NCBI RefSeq assembly: GCF_042697365.1
Contig: NZ_CP137604.1
DNA length: 64,000 nucleotides
Reading direction: 5' to 3' (one strand)
Origin: Brucella pseudintermedia
GTDB taxonomy: Bacteria > Pseudomonadota > Alphaproteobacteria > Rhizobiales > Rhizobiaceae
The notes under the pieces were generated by a model that was given only the letters and a program-made list of their open reading frames with translations, was not told the DNA's origin and did no database searches. The translations under genes and the position numbers were made by a program. Shown piece by piece: positions 35,186 to 42,841 of the stretch (within the stretch, counting starts at the first letter, position 1; each line of letters begins with the position of its first letter).

Positions 35186-35599
35186 ATGACGATATCGACA
35201 CGACCGGATGGCAAAACGCCCTTGCTCTCGTCGACCCCGGCGTTCAAAACCGACGGCGATGGCGCGTGTCCGATCCGCGAGGTGCTGGACCGGGTGGGTG
35301 ACACGTGGAGCATCCTTGTCATTTTCAATCTTCAGGCAGGCTCGATGCGCTTCAATGCATTGCGGCGATCCATTGAAGGCATTTCGCAGCGCATGCTGAC
35401 GGTCACGCTGCGGTCGCTGGAGCGGGACGGGCTCGTTTCCCGGCATGTTCGCCCGACATCTCCGCCCGAAGTGGAATATGCGCTGACCGGGCTTGGGCAT
35501 TCCCTGGCCGTGCCGATCGATGTGCTCGGCCAATGGGCGGTGAAAAACCGCGATCTGCTGCGCGATGCACGTTCACGTTTTGATGCAGGCAACGAATAG
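35186..35599 (+). CDS. HxlR-family transcriptional regulator
   Basis: The 137-residue protein has a winged-helix domain of the HxlR type. It shows CPIREVLDRVGDTWSILVIF (Cys28 at the conserved position often used for redox or electrophile sensing), RFNALRRSIEGISQRMLTVT and LERDGLVSRHVRPTSPPEVE. CAGGAGA lies upstream of the ATG. It probably controls the divergent NmrA-like reductase and itself. Confidence 0.9.
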   Translation: MTISTRPDGKTPLLSSTPAFKTDGDGACPIREVLDRVGDTWSILVIFNLQAGSMRFNALRRSIEGISQRMLTVTLRSLERDGLVSRHVRPTSPPEVEYALTGLGHSLAVPIDVLGQWAVKNRDLLRDARSRFDAGNE

Positions 35600-35651
35600 A
35601 AGGAACCGGTCCAAATCCCATCCGTTTGTTCGTCAGACAGGAGGGAAAGCC

Positions 35652-35849
35652 ATGCCCGCAAAATCACAGGCCCAACAGAAAGCAGCCGGCGCGGCCCTTG
35701 CCGCCAAGCGCGGTGAAATGAAGAAGAGTGAACTCTTTGGTGCGTCGAAACAAATGTATGAATCGATGACCGAAAAGGAACTGGAAGAATTCGCGGAGAC
35801 TAGACGCAAGGGCTTGCCGCAGCACAAGGAAACCGAGAAGAAGCATTGA
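35652..35849 (+). CDS. DUF3008 small basic protein
   Basis: The 65-residue polar protein begins MPAKSQAQQKAAGAALAAKR and contains MYESMTEKELEEFAETRRKG, which fits DUF3008. There are no cysteines or membrane segments. Family members are short and of unknown function, often stress-related by expression. GGAGGGAAAG precedes the ATG, so the start at 35652 is preferred over the longer open frame. Confidence 0.8.
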   Translation: MPAKSQAQQKAAGAALAAKRGEMKKSELFGASKQMYESMTEKELEEFAETRRKGLPQHKETEKKH

Positions 35850-35893
35850 ATGGACTGGCGAGCGCCATCTGGCACTCGCCGAATTTTGGAACC

Positions 35894-36319
35894 TTACTTT
35901 CCGGCCTTGGCGGGAGCAAGTTCGATTGCGTTCAGCTTGCCGCCGGAAATGCCGCAACGCAGCGTGATGCTGTCCCACGTCGCGGAAACGCCCTTATTGC
36001 GCGCTTCGCCCGGAACTGAAATCACCGCTGACACGTCGCGCGGGTCGCGGGAGCTGAATTTCGATGATTTGTCATCGGTTTTCGCGTTGGACATATCGTC
36101 TTTGGTGAAGCCGAGACGGTCATATTTCTTGCTCTTCTTCACATAGTCATAGCTGCTCGCGATGCAGTCCGCGATCTGCGGCGCGACCTGCTGGTCTTTG
36201 ACGAGCGTCTGGTAATTGGCTGTAAAATCCTTCGATCGCTTGGGAACGGCATCGGCGTGAGCGGCAGCCGAAAAACCAAGTGCGAAAATGACAGAAAGTA
36301 TGAGATTGGTCGATTTCAT
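35894..36319 (-). CDS. Secreted protein of unknown function
   Basis: The 141-residue product has a Sec signal peptide (MKSTNLILSVIFALGFSAAA, cleaved after AHA near 22) and a basic mature part with two cysteines, in ADCIASSYDYVKK and LRCGISGGKLN, which may form a disulfide. No domain was recognised. It is a single gene between a DUF3008 gene and an extensin-like gene. Confidence 0.75.
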   Translation of the reverse strand: MKSTNLILSVIFALGFSAAAHADAVPKRSKDFTANYQTLVKDQQVAPQIADCIASSYDYVKKSKKYDRLGFTKDDMSNAKTDDKSSKFSSRDPRDVSAVISVPGEARNKGVSATWDSITLRCGISGGKLNAIELAPAKAGK

Positions 36320-36439
36320 GCCGATATCCTTCTGGATGCCCGTCTTCCACTCGCGCTCAGGCGGGACTGAACCGATAATGGAAAGCAGCTTACAGACGCA
36401 ATTCTGATTTTTTTATGAAATTCCGATGCTTGCGATAGC

Positions 36440-37498
36440 TCATTGGCAAATGCGTGCAAGACAGGATTTGCCGTGGCATCCCTGATCGAGATGCATGTTG
36501 GTGCGATGGGCCGCATCGCCATCCGGGCCGATGACGGTCATGAAAAGCTTGCAGCTTGCACTGTGCACCGCGCGCCAGAAAGCCTTTTCCTTATCGCTGC
36601 CATTCCAGCCGCTTTCGAGTTGGGTTTTGCTGCCGTCCGAAAATGTGAACGACATGATGTCCAGTGCATTCCCGAAGGCATGTTCGGAAACCCGCCCCGA
36701 CGAGGCCCCATTTACCTTCCGGCATTGATAGTCCGAACCGACGCCGATTTCCGTGATTTTTGAACCCGGACCGTAAACATCCTTCGCGGCCTTTGCCACT
36801 TCGCTGCTCCACTGCGAAAGCGTAACGGCCATCGCGCAATTGGTGGTCACTGCATTGGCGAATTTCAAAGGCTCTTCCTTGCCGATAGCTGTCAGAGACA
36901 AGGGGGAATGAACGCCGCATTGTTCGCCGTCCTTGATGGGCGGCAGGAGCTTGCCCTCAACTTCTCCGGAAATCAGCGCCGGGCAAGCCACCTGGTAAAT
37001 GCGCCCCTCGCTTTCCGGCTTCGATTCCTGACGCTGTTTGTCCGTCTGCTCCGGATTGTCGGTCGGTTCTGAAGGTTTTGCCGGAAGATTCGCAGGTGGA
37101 GGAGGAGCGGTGTGCGGCTGCTCCTGCGGTTCCGTATCCGGCTTTTCCTCGGGAACGGGCGCGGTTTTCGGTTCCGGTTTAATCTTTCCCGGTTCCTCCG
37201 GGCGCGAGGCGGGCACGGGGATGGCGATGCCGGGCGCGGGTTTTGCTTCGGCTTTCGGCGCGGGTGCTGCTTGTCTTGCCGCCTGTTTCGGGGCGGATTT
37301 CCTTTGTGTGTGTCTCGCTGCCGGGCGCTTGCGATGCTGCTTTGCCTTTTGCGCGTCCTGTTTAAGAATGCGTTCGATGAAGGTCTGCGCTTGCGCCTCG
37401 CCGGAAAAAGTGCCGGATAAAGACGATATCGCAACGAGGCCAAGCGCGATCAGAGCGGTAAATGCACCCTTGCAGGACGGACGAAAAGACAAAGCCAT
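36440..37498 (-). CDS. Extensin-like C-terminal domain protein
   Basis: The 352-residue exported protein has a signal peptide (1-37), a Pro/Lys/Glu-rich low-complexity spacer (about 55-165), and an extensin-like domain (about 168-352). The domain has six or more cysteines and the motifs SEHAFGNALDIMSFTFSDG and HRTNMHLDQGCHG, whose His/Asp residues resemble a metal-dependent peptidase (LAS-type) site. Such proteins are thought to act on or bind the cell wall; the role is unproven. Confidence 0.85.
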   Translation of the reverse strand: MALSFRPSCKGAFTALIALGLVAISSLSGTFSGEAQAQTFIERILKQDAQKAKQHRKRPAARHTQRKSAPKQAARQAAPAPKAEAKPAPGIAIPVPASRPEEPGKIKPEPKTAPVPEEKPDTEPQEQPHTAPPPPANLPAKPSEPTDNPEQTDKQRQESKPESEGRIYQVACPALISGEVEGKLLPPIKDGEQCGVHSPLSLTAIGKEEPLKFANAVTTNCAMAVTLSQWSSEVAKAAKDVYGPGSKITEIGVGSDYQCRKVNGASSGRVSEHAFGNALDIMSFTFSDGSKTQLESGWNGSDKEKAFWRAVHSASCKLFMTVIGPDGDAAHRTNMHLDQGCHGKSCLARICQ

Positions 37499-37639
37499 CG
37501 AAGCCTCATGAATAGCGGTTCCATCAGGACTAATGATGAAAGAAGGAATGGCGTTCCTTCACGCTTGATGGCAGGGCGTAGCAAATGGTAGGAAATGCGC
37601 GCCGAACACCGGTTTTTCCGGCTTTTTCGGCGGCGCTGC

Positions 37640-37667
37640 TTGACAAGATAACAGCTGCATGACTAAA
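37640..37667 (+). promoter_or_regulatory. Candidate rpsD promoter
   Basis: TTGACA, 16 bases, then ACTAAA. The -35 is perfect and the -10 weak. It would give a leader of about 160 nt before rpsD. Confidence 0.5.
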
Positions 37668-37723
37668 AGCCGCCCATCGCTGGCGCGTATTCGCACCGGC
37701 GTTTCATTTGACGTGTCCCGTGG

Positions 37724-37811
37724 ATGAAGATTGCGCTCGCGCGCTTCATCCTGTCAGTTCTCCGAAAGGAGGGCAGAGGAGGGCGCGTTTCCTCCAGCGC
37801 CTTCCGGCGCT
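37724..37811 (+). promoter_or_regulatory. Structured rpsD leader (possible S4 feedback site)
   Basis: Four small hairpins follow one another: GATGAAG/CTTCATC, CTCC-GAAA-GGAG, GGAGG/CCTCC and AGCGCC-TTCC-GGCGCT (37796-37811). S4 is known to repress its own messenger in other bacteria through folded leaders; feedback here is inferred. Confidence 0.35.
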
Positions 37812-37833
37812 ATAACTCTTTGAAGGAAATGCG

Positions 37834-38451
37834 ATGAGCAAGCGCGAATCCGCTAAGTACAAAATTGATCGCCGTCTTGGCGAAAACATCTGGGGCCGTC
37901 CGAAGTCCCCGGTAAACCGTCGTGAATACGGCCCGGGCCAGCACGGCCAGCGCCGCAAGGGCAAGCTGTCGGACTTCGGTGTGCAGCTGCGCGCAAAGCA
38001 GAAGCTCAAGGGCTTCTACGGCGACATCTCCGAAAAGCAGTTCCGCAAGACCTATGAAGAAGCCGCTCGCCGCAAGGGCGACACCGGCGAAAACCTGATC
38101 GGTCTGCTGGAATCGCGTCTCGACGCAGTCGTATACCGCGCCAAGTTCGTTCCGACGATTTTCGCTGCCCGCCAGTTCATCAACCACGGCCACGTGAATG
38201 TGAACGGTCGCCGCGTCAACATCCAGTCCTACCGCCTGAAGGCCGGTGACGTTGTTGAAGTCCGCGAAAAGTCGAAGCAGCTCGTTATCGTTCTCGAAGC
38301 TGTTCAGCTCGCAGAACGCGATGTTCCGGACTACATCGAAGTCGACCACAACAAGCTGGTTGCGACCTACTCCCGCGTTCCGACCCTTTCGGATGTGCCT
38401 TACGCCGTCCAGATGGAACCGAACCTGGTCGTCGAATTCTATTCGCGTTAA
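37834..38451 (+). CDS. rpsD: 30S ribosomal protein S4
   Basis: The 205-residue primary 16S-binding protein nucleates assembly of the small subunit body. It begins MSKRESAKYKIDRRLGENIW and has the S4 RNA-binding domain around ESRLDAVVYRAKFVPTIFAA and NHGHVNVNGRRVNIQSYRLK. GAAGGA precedes the ATG. It is transcribed alone, outside the large ribosomal operons, as is usual in alphaproteobacteria. Confidence 0.97.
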   Translation: MSKRESAKYKIDRRLGENIWGRPKSPVNRREYGPGQHGQRRKGKLSDFGVQLRAKQKLKGFYGDISEKQFRKTYEEAARRKGDTGENLIGLLESRLDAVVYRAKFVPTIFAARQFINHGHVNVNGRRVNIQSYRLKAGDVVEVREKSKQLVIVLEAVQLAERDVPDYIEVDHNKLVATYSRVPTLSDVPYAVQMEPNLVVEFYSR

Positions 38452-38492
38452 TTCCGGGCGCGCTTTGGCGCGCTGGATATATGCCGAGATCG

Positions 38493-38525
38493 AAAAGCCG
38501 CGCTGTCCGTCAGCGCGGCTTTTTC
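38493..38525 (+). terminator. Rho-independent terminator of rpsD
   Basis: AAAAGCCGCGCTG (38493-38505) pairs with CAGCGCGGCTTTT (38511-38523), a 13-bp stem with a five-base loop and a T-rich end. Confidence 0.9.
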
Positions 38526-38526
38526 C

Positions 38527-38564
38527 TTTCCAGCAAAAGTGCGAAGCGGTTTCGCGTCTGGAAA
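38527..38564. repeat. Intergenic palindrome, family B
   Basis: TTTCCAG (38527-38533) and CTGGAAA (38558-38564) enclose CAAAA and GTTTCG. It directly follows the rpsD terminator. Confidence 0.6.
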
Positions 38565-38679
38565 TGTGCGGGACGGATCGATTAGGCATTTCAGGGCAAA
38601 GAATTGCGGTTTCCCGGTTTTCCCTGCGCCAGCTTTTCGGTATGAAGCCTGCAACATCCTCAATTTTTCGGGAAGCCCG

Positions 38680-39558
38680 ATGAACGCTTTCGATCCTGAT
38701 ATTGCCGAAGACGCCGACGGCAGCGGCTGTCATCCCCTGTTCCGCGATGTGCCGGCCACGGTGGAATTCAACAAGTTGCGCAAGCGCCTCCTGCGTTTGA
38801 CGCGACAGGCCATCGAGGATTTCTCGATGGTGAAGCCCGGCGAGCGCTGGATGGTCTGCCTTTCAGGCGGCAAGGATTCCTACGGCCTGCTGGCGCTGCT
38901 GCTGGATCTCAAATGGCGCGGCCTGCTGCCGGTCGAGCTGCTGGCGGTCAATCTTGATCAGGGCCAGCCGAATTTTCCCAAGCATATTCTGCCGGATTTT
39001 CTCAATCGCTACGGGATCGAACACCGGATCGAATATCAGGACACTTATTCCATCGTCACCGACAAGCTGCCGGAAACGAGCACCTATTGCTCGCTCTGCT
39101 CGCGCCTGCGTCGCGGCAATCTTTACCGTGTTGCGCGTGAGGAAGGCTGTTCGGCGGTGGTTCTGGGTCATCACCGGGAAGACATTCTCGAAACCTTTTT
39201 CATGAACCTGTTCCATGGCGGACGGCTGGCCGCGATGCCGCCGAAGCTTGTTAACGACGAGGGCGACCTGATGGTGTTCCGCCCACTGGCTTACGCGGCG
39301 GAAGACGACCTCGAAAAATTTGCGACTGCGATGCAGTTCCCGATCATTCCATGCGATCTGTGCGGCAGCCAGGAAGGGTTGCAGCGCAACGCGATGAAAG
39401 CCATGCTGACCGACATCGAAAAGCGCATGCCGGGCCGCAAGGACACGATGATCCGCGCCATGACGAATGTTCGTCCAAGCCATCTGCTGGATCGCAAACT
39501 GTTCGATTTCGCAGGATTGGCGCTGAACGATGCAGGAGAGGGCGATCATGCGCTTTGA
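38680..39558 (+). CDS. ttcA: tRNA 2-thiocytidine(32) synthetase
   Basis: The 292-residue PP-loop ATPase has SGGKDS at 62-67, and paired cysteines Cys137/Cys140 (CSLCSRLRRG) and Cys225/Cys228 (CDLCGSQ) that bind the iron-sulfur cluster in TtcA. It thiolates C32 of certain tRNAs. The start at 38680 (MNAFDPDIAED) is preferred over an upstream in-frame ATG that would run through the palindrome region. Its end overlaps the next gene by eleven bases. Confidence 0.92.
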   Translation: MNAFDPDIAEDADGSGCHPLFRDVPATVEFNKLRKRLLRLTRQAIEDFSMVKPGERWMVCLSGGKDSYGLLALLLDLKWRGLLPVELLAVNLDQGQPNFPKHILPDFLNRYGIEHRIEYQDTYSIVTDKLPETSTYCSLCSRLRRGNLYRVAREEGCSAVVLGHHREDILETFFMNLFHGGRLAAMPPKLVNDEGDLMVFRPLAYAAEDDLEKFATAMQFPIIPCDLCGSQEGLQRNAMKAMLTDIEKRMPGRKDTMIRAMTNVRPSHLLDRKLFDFAGLALNDAGEGDHAL

Positions 39559-40375
39559 TGAAGGACAGATGGACTGGCTGGCCGATCTGCTGGCCGATGC
39601 GGCGCGCGAGGAGATCATGCCGCGATTCCGCAGGCTGGATGCGGGCGATATACGGCAGAAGACGTCAGCCGCCGATCTGGTGACGGAAGCGGATGTGAAT
39701 GCTGAGCGGTACATCACCGCAAGGCTCAAGGAACGCTTTCCAGATGCCGTGATCGTGGGCGAAGAAGCGTGTTCCGAAAATGAGGCGCTGCTGGACGGGC
39801 TGGGCGACGCGGAACTTGCCTTCACGATTGACCCCGTCGACGGCACTTTCAATTTTGCTTCTGGCGTTCCACTTTTTGGCGTGATGCTTGCGGTTGTGTC
39901 GAAAGGCGAAACCGTCGCCGGTATCATTCACGATCCCGTCGGCAATGACTGGATCATGGCTTCAAAGGGCGGTGGGAGCTACATTCGCCGCGCCAGTGGC
40001 GATGTGGGCCGGGTCAGCGTTGCCGAACCGGCTCCGATCGATCAGATGACCGGCTCGATTTCATGGCAATATACGGCCGAGCCGATGCGGTCGCGGCTGG
40101 CGCGCAATCATACGAAATTCCTGTCGCAGATTGGCTATCGCTGCGCGGCGCACGAATATCGGATTATCGCAACAGGCGGCGCGCATTTCGCAGTCTACAA
40201 CAAGCTGATGCCGTGGGACCATCTTCCCGGAGCGCTGATCCATCAGGAAGCGGGCGGCTATCTGGCGCGCTGGGATGGAAGCGCATATCTGCCGTCCCAC
40301 ACCGGCGGCGGGCTTCTGGTGGCGCCGAGCAAGGAGAGCTGGCAGTCCATTCAAGCCGCGCTTTGGGAAGAATAG
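39548..40375 (+). CDS. Inositol monophosphatase family protein
   Basis: The 275-residue lithium-sensitive-type phosphatase has metal ligands Glu72 and Glu73 in VGEEACSE, Asp95 and Asp98 in IDPVDGT (94-100), and the late aspartate in MPWDHLPGALIHQEAGG. The family hydrolyses inositol phosphates, fructose-1,6-bisphosphate, 3'-phosphoadenosine phosphates and others; the substrate is not certain. The start at 39548 follows GGAGAGGG; it overlaps the ttcA stop, so translation is likely coupled. Confidence 0.9.
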   Translation: MRFDEGQMDWLADLLADAAREEIMPRFRRLDAGDIRQKTSAADLVTEADVNAERYITARLKERFPDAVIVGEEACSENEALLDGLGDAELAFTIDPVDGTFNFASGVPLFGVMLAVVSKGETVAGIIHDPVGNDWIMASKGGGSYIRRASGDVGRVSVAEPAPIDQMTGSISWQYTAEPMRSRLARNHTKFLSQIGYRCAAHEYRIIATGGAHFAVYNKLMPWDHLPGALIHQEAGGYLARWDGSAYLPSHTGGGLLVAPSKESWQSIQAALWEE

Positions 40376-40422
40376 CAGGCCATAGCCTACTCCCAACCCG
40401 TTTCGCTTCCGTAAAGAATATG

Positions 40423-40457
40423 ACCCGCACGTAGCATTGCCAGCCCGTGCGGGTTTT
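40423..40457 (+). terminator. Rho-independent terminator after the IMPase gene
   Basis: ACCCGCACG (40423-40431) pairs with CGTGCGGGT (40446-40454), followed by TTT and CTTT. It sits between convergent genes. Confidence 0.75.
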
Positions 40458-40474
40458 CTTTATCGTCAGCGTGA

Positions 40475-41740
40475 TCAGATCACGTGTTCTGCGCGCGGGT
40501 TCTGCGCCCGGAACAACCGTCCGCGTTCAGCGATCAGAACGCAGCCGAGCGCCACAAATCCGAGCACGCAATAGCCGGTCGCAACGGGCGTCGTGGTGCC
40601 GTCGAAAGCCTGACCGATAACCGCGCCGAGCGCCGCGCCGATCACGGTCTGGGCAAAGCCCAGAACAGATGAGGCCGTGCCTGCGACTTCGCCGAGCGGC
40701 TCCATCGCCAGCGCGTTGAAATTGGCGGTCACGAGGCTGAACGAGAACATGATGGTCATGTAGATCGCCATCAGCAGCGGGAAGGGTACGGGGCCTTCCA
40801 GCGTGACGGACAGGACCATCCACAAGAGGCTGAAACCGGTGAAGACCAGCAGCATTGTCTGCGAAATCCGGCGCATACCGAAACGGCCGACAAGGCGCGA
40901 GTTCATGAACGAGGCAAGCGCCAGCGTCATGGCGACCGCAGCGAATGCCAATGGGAACAGGGCGCCGAGCTTGTAAATATCTACAAAGATTTGCTGCGCC
41001 GAGTTGATATAGCCGAACAGCGCGCCGAGGATGAACGACGTGCCGAGCATATAGAACAGGGCCACGCGGTTCGACAGGACGATGCCGAAGCCGCCGATCA
41101 CGCTCTTGACCGTCAGCGGACGCCGATTGGAAGCGGGCAGGGTTTCGGGCAGGCGAAAAAACGCCCACATGCCGACCACAAGCGCCATCAGCGCCATCGA
41201 CAGGAAGATCAGGTGCCATTCGCCGAACAGCATGATGAGCTGGCCGGTTGCAGGCGCAACGACGGGCAGGATCATGAAAACCATCATGACGAGCGACATG
41301 ACTTCCGCCATCTGGCGACCGGCGAACTTGTCGCGCACCACGGAAACGGCAATGACGCGCGTTCCGGCGGCACCAAGCCCTTGCAGGACGCGCAGGACGA
41401 TCAGCGTCGTAAAATCGGTCACGACAGCCGCTCCGAGAGCAGCCGCGATATAGATGGCCAGTCCGCCGAACAGCGGCAGGCGGCGACCGAAGCGGTCGCT
41501 CAGCGGTCCGTAGAACAGCTGGGAAACGCCGAAGCCAAGCAGATAGGCGGTGATGACGAACTGGACATGGTTTTCCGACTGCACGCCGAGGCTTGCGCCG
41601 ATCTGCGGCAGGCCGGGCAGCATGATGTCGACTGCCAGCGCATTGATGGCCATGATGGCGGCAATGAGCGCGATGAACTCCCCGCGTCCGCGCATGGATG
41701 TTTTCTGGTCCGGCGAACCGTTCTTGATGTCGAGCGGCAT
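40475..41740 (-). CDS. MFS drug/metabolite efflux protein, Bcr/CflA type
   Basis: The 421-residue transporter has 12 predicted helices. It carries the DHA1 motifs: PLSDRFGRRLPLFGG (motif A, after helix 2), RVLQGLGAAGTRVIAVSVVRD (motif B) and GQLIMLFGEWHLIFLSMAL (motif C region). Bcr/CflA proteins export bicyclomycin, chloramphenicol and related compounds by proton antiport; the actual substrate here is unknown. AGGGA is spaced nine bases from the ATG at 41740; upstream in-frame ATGs add polar residues without homology. Confidence 0.88.
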   Translation of the reverse strand: MPLDIKNGSPDQKTSMRGRGEFIALIAAIMAINALAVDIMLPGLPQIGASLGVQSENHVQFVITAYLLGFGVSQLFYGPLSDRFGRRLPLFGGLAIYIAAALGAAVVTDFTTLIVLRVLQGLGAAGTRVIAVSVVRDKFAGRQMAEVMSLVMMVFMILPVVAPATGQLIMLFGEWHLIFLSMALMALVVGMWAFFRLPETLPASNRRPLTVKSVIGGFGIVLSNRVALFYMLGTSFILGALFGYINSAQQIFVDIYKLGALFPLAFAAVAMTLALASFMNSRLVGRFGMRRISQTMLLVFTGFSLLWMVLSVTLEGPVPFPLLMAIYMTIMFSFSLVTANFNALAMEPLGEVAGTASSVLGFAQTVIGAALGAVIGQAFDGTTTPVATGYCVLGFVALGCVLIAERGRLFRAQNPRAEHVI

Positions 41741-41854
41741 GACTGGCATTCCCTGGCAAGGTGGCGCATCGCGTCGAGGGACACGATACGAAAGACAAAA
41801 TTTAGAAAGCAGAAGCCGACAGATGGAAATCCGTCGTTGAACATCTAGCAAAAC

Positions 41855-41881
41855 GCAAAAGGCGCCGTGGAACGGCGCCTT
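41855..41881 (-). terminator. Minus-strand terminator of grxD
   Basis: AAGGCGCCGT and ACGGCGCCTT form a perfect 10-bp stem with a three-base loop (41859-41881), followed on the minus strand by TTTTGCGTTTT. It ends the grxD transcript. Confidence 0.85.
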
Positions 41882-41921
41882 GGAAAGGTGAGGCTGAAGC
41901 CGTATAACCGGCAATTAATCC

Positions 41922-42254
41922 TCAAGCTGCCTTGGTGGCAATACCTTTGTCGGTAAAAAGTGCCTGCAATTCGTTCGATTGGAACATTTCGCGCACGATA
42001 TCGCAGCCGCCGACGAATTCGCCCTTCACATAAAGCTGGGGGATGGTCGGCCAGCTCGAATATTCCTTGATGCCCTGACGCAGTTCGTCGGAGGACAGGA
42101 CGTTGACGCCCTTATATTCCACGCCGAGATAGTCGAGGATCTGGACGACCTGACCGGAGAAACCGCACTGCGGGAAACCCGGCGTGCCCTTCATGAAAAG
42201 CACGACGTCGTTGGTCTTTACTTCGTTGTCGATGAAATCATTGATGCCGGTCAT
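41922..42254 (-). CDS. grxD: Monothiol glutaredoxin, Grx4 type
   Basis: The 110-residue glutaredoxin has the active-site motif CGFS at 30-33 (FPQCGFSGQ), the glutathione-binding WPTIPQLYVKGEFVGGCDIV, and a conserved end. CGFS glutaredoxins carry a shared 2Fe-2S cluster and pair with BolA proteins in iron-sulfur delivery and iron sensing. The bolA-like gene lies 185 bases upstream on the same strand, supporting that pairing. AAAGGA precedes the start at 42254. Confidence 0.93.
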   Translation of the reverse strand: MTGINDFIDNEVKTNDVVLFMKGTPGFPQCGFSGQVVQILDYLGVEYKGVNVLSSDELRQGIKEYSSWPTIPQLYVKGEFVGGCDIVREMFQSNELQALFTDKGIATKAA

Positions 42255-42439
42255 TTGCGGTCCTTTCAAAATGCCGGCCCAAATTCCGGCACAGGATGGG
42301 AGGATATCTCCCATATAGTCGCTTTGAATGCTGGTAACCACCCGGATCGGGAGAAAGCAAGTCAAATGCGCGAGAAATTTGCTTTCGCGGGAGCAACATC
42401 TTGCCGCAGCCGATGCCCCTCCCGCGAAAGGGATTTGCG

Positions 42440-42673
42440 TTATTCCGGTACGCTCGTCTGCAAGGCGAGCGCGTGCAGCACGCCGCCCATATTGCCCTTC
42501 AACGCATCATAGACCATCTGGTGCTGCTGCACGCGGGACTTGCCGCGGAAACTCTCCGCGACAACCTCGGCGGCATAATGGTCTCCGTCACCGGCAAGGT
42601 CGCGGATCGTCACCTTTGCGTCGGGAATCCCCTCGCGTATCAGTTTTTCGATCTCATGTGCGTCCATAGCCAT
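42440..42673 (-). CDS. bolA: BolA-family protein
   Basis: The 77-residue protein is a single BolA domain: IEKLIREGIPDAKVTIRDLA, a loop GDGDHYAAEV with the cluster-ligand histidine region, then ESFRGKSRVQQHQMVYDALK with the conserved C-terminal histidine (HQMVYDAL). It ends LALQTSVPE. It probably forms a 2Fe-2S heterodimer with the neighbouring CGFS glutaredoxin. AGGAG precedes the ATG at 42673. Confidence 0.92.
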   Translation of the reverse strand: MAMDAHEIEKLIREGIPDAKVTIRDLAGDGDHYAAEVVAESFRGKSRVQQHQMVYDALKGNMGGVLHALALQTSVPE

Positions 42674-42783
42674 GCAAAATCTCCTGCCGTTTCCGGCCTT
42701 TTCTTATCGTTCTGTCGAATCGTAACGCACCATCGTGGAACGTCAACAACCATCTGTCTAACGCTTAAATCAAAGACAAGCAA

Positions 42784-42814
42784 ACCGCCCGGACAGGGTT
42801 TCCATCCGGGCGGT
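42784..42814 (-). terminator. Minus-strand terminator of purL
   Basis: ACCGCCCGGA (42784-42793) and TCCGGGCGGT (42805-42814) are exact inverted arms, 27 bases past the purL stop. The T-run beyond it on the minus strand is interrupted. Confidence 0.75.
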
Positions 42815-42841
42815 AAAAGGTATCAACGATGCGAAGGACGA

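Larger units (their letters stand above)
37499..37833. other. Upstream region and leader of rpsD
   Basis: 335 bases with a TTGACA element (37640-37645) spaced 16 bases from ACTAAA (37662-37667). Several short hairpins fill the last 110 bases, and no protein gene is supported. Confidence 0.6.
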
